Source: Lentisphaerota bacterium (lineage in GTDB: Bacteria > Verrucomicrobiota > Lentisphaeria > Victivallales > Victivallaceae). From it: 64,000 bases of DNA. Below, piece by piece: positions 62,746 to 64,000 of this stretch (positions are counted from its first letter, which is position 1; the number at the start of each line of letters is the position of its first letter). The translations under genes and the position numbers were made by a program. The stretch covers positions 1 to 64,000 of the forward strand of contig JAAEMX010000224.1 in the NCBI GenBank assembly GCA_024225035.1. Direction: 5' to 3'. The notes under the pieces are model-generated. The model saw only the letters and a list, made by a program, of their open reading frames with translations. It did not search any database and was not told where the DNA came from.

Positions 62746-64000
62746 TTAGAGGAATTTGTTAAATACGGGGATATTACCGGTTTCCAAGTTGGAGGTCAAA
62801 GTCCCATGAGCAGTTGTCCGCACGGGAAATGAGCGTTTGTAGGGTAATGTGCCAACCCCTTTATGGCCCATTTGTGAAAATTCTATACTTAATGGCAGCT
62901 TGGTAAAGTTTCTTGCAGCGAAAACCCGTAAATCTTTTTTTATTGAGGAATGGCATACAGCATGTTTTGTGCAAATCTCGTCTGCAAACAGGCAGGCAGA
63001 TCTGTATGTAGCCTCTAAAAAGTTTATAGACCTTTTAAAAGAAAATCCAGTATAGTATTGTTGGTCTTCCGCTAATTCTTCACATGCATTGCTCAAAATA
63101 ATAAATGGTTCTACTGAAGGAATATGTGACATTAGCCGTAGAGATTGATCTCTTAAAAAATCTTTGAATTTATACAGTACATCATAAAAGTCACCTTCAT
63201 TATATCCTCTGAAGTCTTGAGCCATTTCAGTTTCAAAATCCATAACTGGAGGAGCATTTTGCGGAAGTTTCAGGTCAGGAATGTCCTGAGGCTCATAGAT
63301 GAGATACTGCCCTTGGTCTTTCAGTATTCCGAAGTAGTTTTGAGTGTATGGCTTGTGTGTCCGCCAGTTAGAAACAGCCTTCATTCCCGGCGCTCCCGCC
63401 AGGCCAGTGTTTGTAAATAAACTGCAGTGAGACCTACTGCCCAGGCCATCAACATTAAAAACAAGGCCTTTGTTGACGCAGGCGATATTATCTTTTTTGA
63501 CGTACATGCCGGCAGACGGTATGAGCTGTACTTGAATAAGATCTTGAGCAGCACTGGGCGGGGCATATCTGAGTCGTCCCATTGCATGATCAAGACAGAT
63601 CTCCAAGCCAAAATTTATTCCGCAGAGATTAAAAACAGAGTGTCCCCCCAGTCCTGATTTTGTTCGTTCAGTTCCTGGCTGTTTTGTATTCAGGCTGCCC
63701 TTTCTGGCGCCAGCAACGGGCTCAAGCTGGCTGAAATCATTGTTGATATCTCCGGTAGGTTTGCCAATGAGTCCGTATTTTGGACTTCCTGCAGGTGGCT
63801 TAATAAAATCTATTCCGGATATATATTCCTTATATACAGTTATTGAATTGTTCCTATCACTACTCATTGTGCCGCCTCTTTGAACAAGCGCGACATTGAA
63901 TATTTCTTTATACGTAGCGTGCTGCAAGTATCCTACTGCTGTTCCCAAAACAAAGAGCCAGTTTCTAAACTGAGGTTGGGATGTGAACTGGCGCATATTA
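62746..64000 (-). CDS. Nitrilase-fold protein, N-terminus beyond window, unusual C-terminal extension
   Basis: The frame is still open at base 64000, so the first visible ATG (63996) is probably internal. Visible: NWLFVLGTAVGYLQHAT, NVALVQRGG, and YKEYIS with candidate catalytic Lys56; then FNLCGINFGLEICLDH with candidate nucleophile Cys134; then DLIQVQLIPSAGM. These follow the carbon-nitrogen-hydrolase core order (E-K-C), with the Glu expected outside the window. Between K and C a ~75-residue Gly/Lys-rich insertion is unusual. After ~200 residues the protein adds ~215 residues of mixed helices (PFIILSNACEELAEDQQYY; SFKRSINFLEATYRSACLFA) not found in simple nitrilases. Could be an amidase-type effector. 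Numbering is from the visible ATG. Confidence 0.55.
   Translation of the reverse strand, partial: NMRQFTSQPQFRNWLFVLGTAVGYLQHATYKEIFNVALVQRGGTMSSDRNNSITVYKEYISGIDFIKPPAGSPKYGLIGKPTGDINNDFSQLEPVAGARKGSLNTKQPGTERTKSGLGGHSVFNLCGINFGLEICLDHAMGRLRYAPPSAAQDLIQVQLIPSAGMYVKKDNIACVNKGLVFNVDGLGSRSHCSLFTNTGLAGAPGMKAVSNWRTHKPYTQNYFGILKDQGQYLIYEPQDIPDLKLPQNAPPVMDFETEMAQDFRGYNEGDFYDVLYKFKDFLRDQSLRLMSHIPSVEPFIILSNACEELAEDQQYYTGFSFKRSINFLEATYRSACLFADEICTKHAVCHSSIKKDLRVFAARNFTKLPLSIEFSQMGHKGVGTLPYKRSFPVRTTAHGTLTSNLETGNIPVFNKFL

Noticed and set aside
1-64000. CRISPR arrays, insertion sequences, rRNA genes
   Set aside because: I saw no regularly spaced repeats, transposase genes or rRNA sequence.

Overview
The window looks like a chromosomal segment from an anaerobic or facultative, Gram-negative, polysaccharide-degrading member of the PVC group. 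Lentisphaerota (Victivallis/Lentisphaera-like) is my best guess and Kiritimatiellota or Planctomycetota are alternatives; this is an inference from gene content, with no rRNA or marker-gene comparison. Pointers are a type I sulfatase paired with an AraC regulator, a CBM9-like protein, a Gfo/Idh/MocA oxidoreductase beside an enolase-superfamily gene, a ROK regulator, many lipoproteins and exported proteins of unknown family, a MoxR/DUF58/von Willebrand operon ending in a giant TPR protein, and hydG for [FeFe]-hydrogenase maturation.

Layout. 1-13.4 kb is accessory-looking and gene-poor: the start of a tyrosine integrase at the left edge, a small orphan gene, a type VI secretion pair (VgrG plus a DUF6931-like protein), a cytoplasmic alpha-amylase, an exported protein, a 710-residue protein joining a cytidine-deaminase-like motif set to ADP-ribosyltransferase-like segments, 1.7 kb of mostly non-coding DNA, and a truncated phosphatase. 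13.5-20.2 kb is mostly housekeeping: queC (frameshifted), tRNA-Pro(UGG), a three-gene envelope cluster including a 53-residue lipoprotein, an exported protein, a YkgJ-type protein, and a nucleotide-sugar dehydrogenase - gmk - coaC run. 20.2-31.7 kb holds sugar and peptide metabolism: a frameshifted unknown gene, an oxidoreductase/enolase pair (the enolase gene has an amber codon and a frameshift), a solute-binding lipoprotein with a CBM9-like partner, a ROK regulator with a palindromic site upstream, a POT peptide transporter, a homing-endonuclease-repeat protein and an exported protein. 32-34 kb has a YjaB-like acetyltransferase and a twice-frameshifted unknown gene. 33.9-51.1 kb is one long minus-strand operon: giant TPR protein, coiled-coil membrane protein, MoxR ATPase, DUF58 and two membrane-anchored VWA proteins. 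51.4-56.3 kb carries a LysM lipoprotein, a three-domain LplT-PlsC-acyl-ACP-synthetase fusion and a lipase-like hydrolase. 56.3-64 kb has a sulfatase divergent from its likely AraC regulator, a Bcr/CflA exporter, hydG, a membrane protein and a partial nitrilase-fold protein cut by the right edge.

Two cross-cutting points. First, four loci that read well as intact proteins are broken by single-base indels, three of them in homopolymers; this may be long-read sequencing error rather than gene decay. Second, the most novel-looking items are the deaminase/ART-like polydomain protein, the VgrG with a long C-terminal extension, and the giant-TPR/MoxR/VWA operon.
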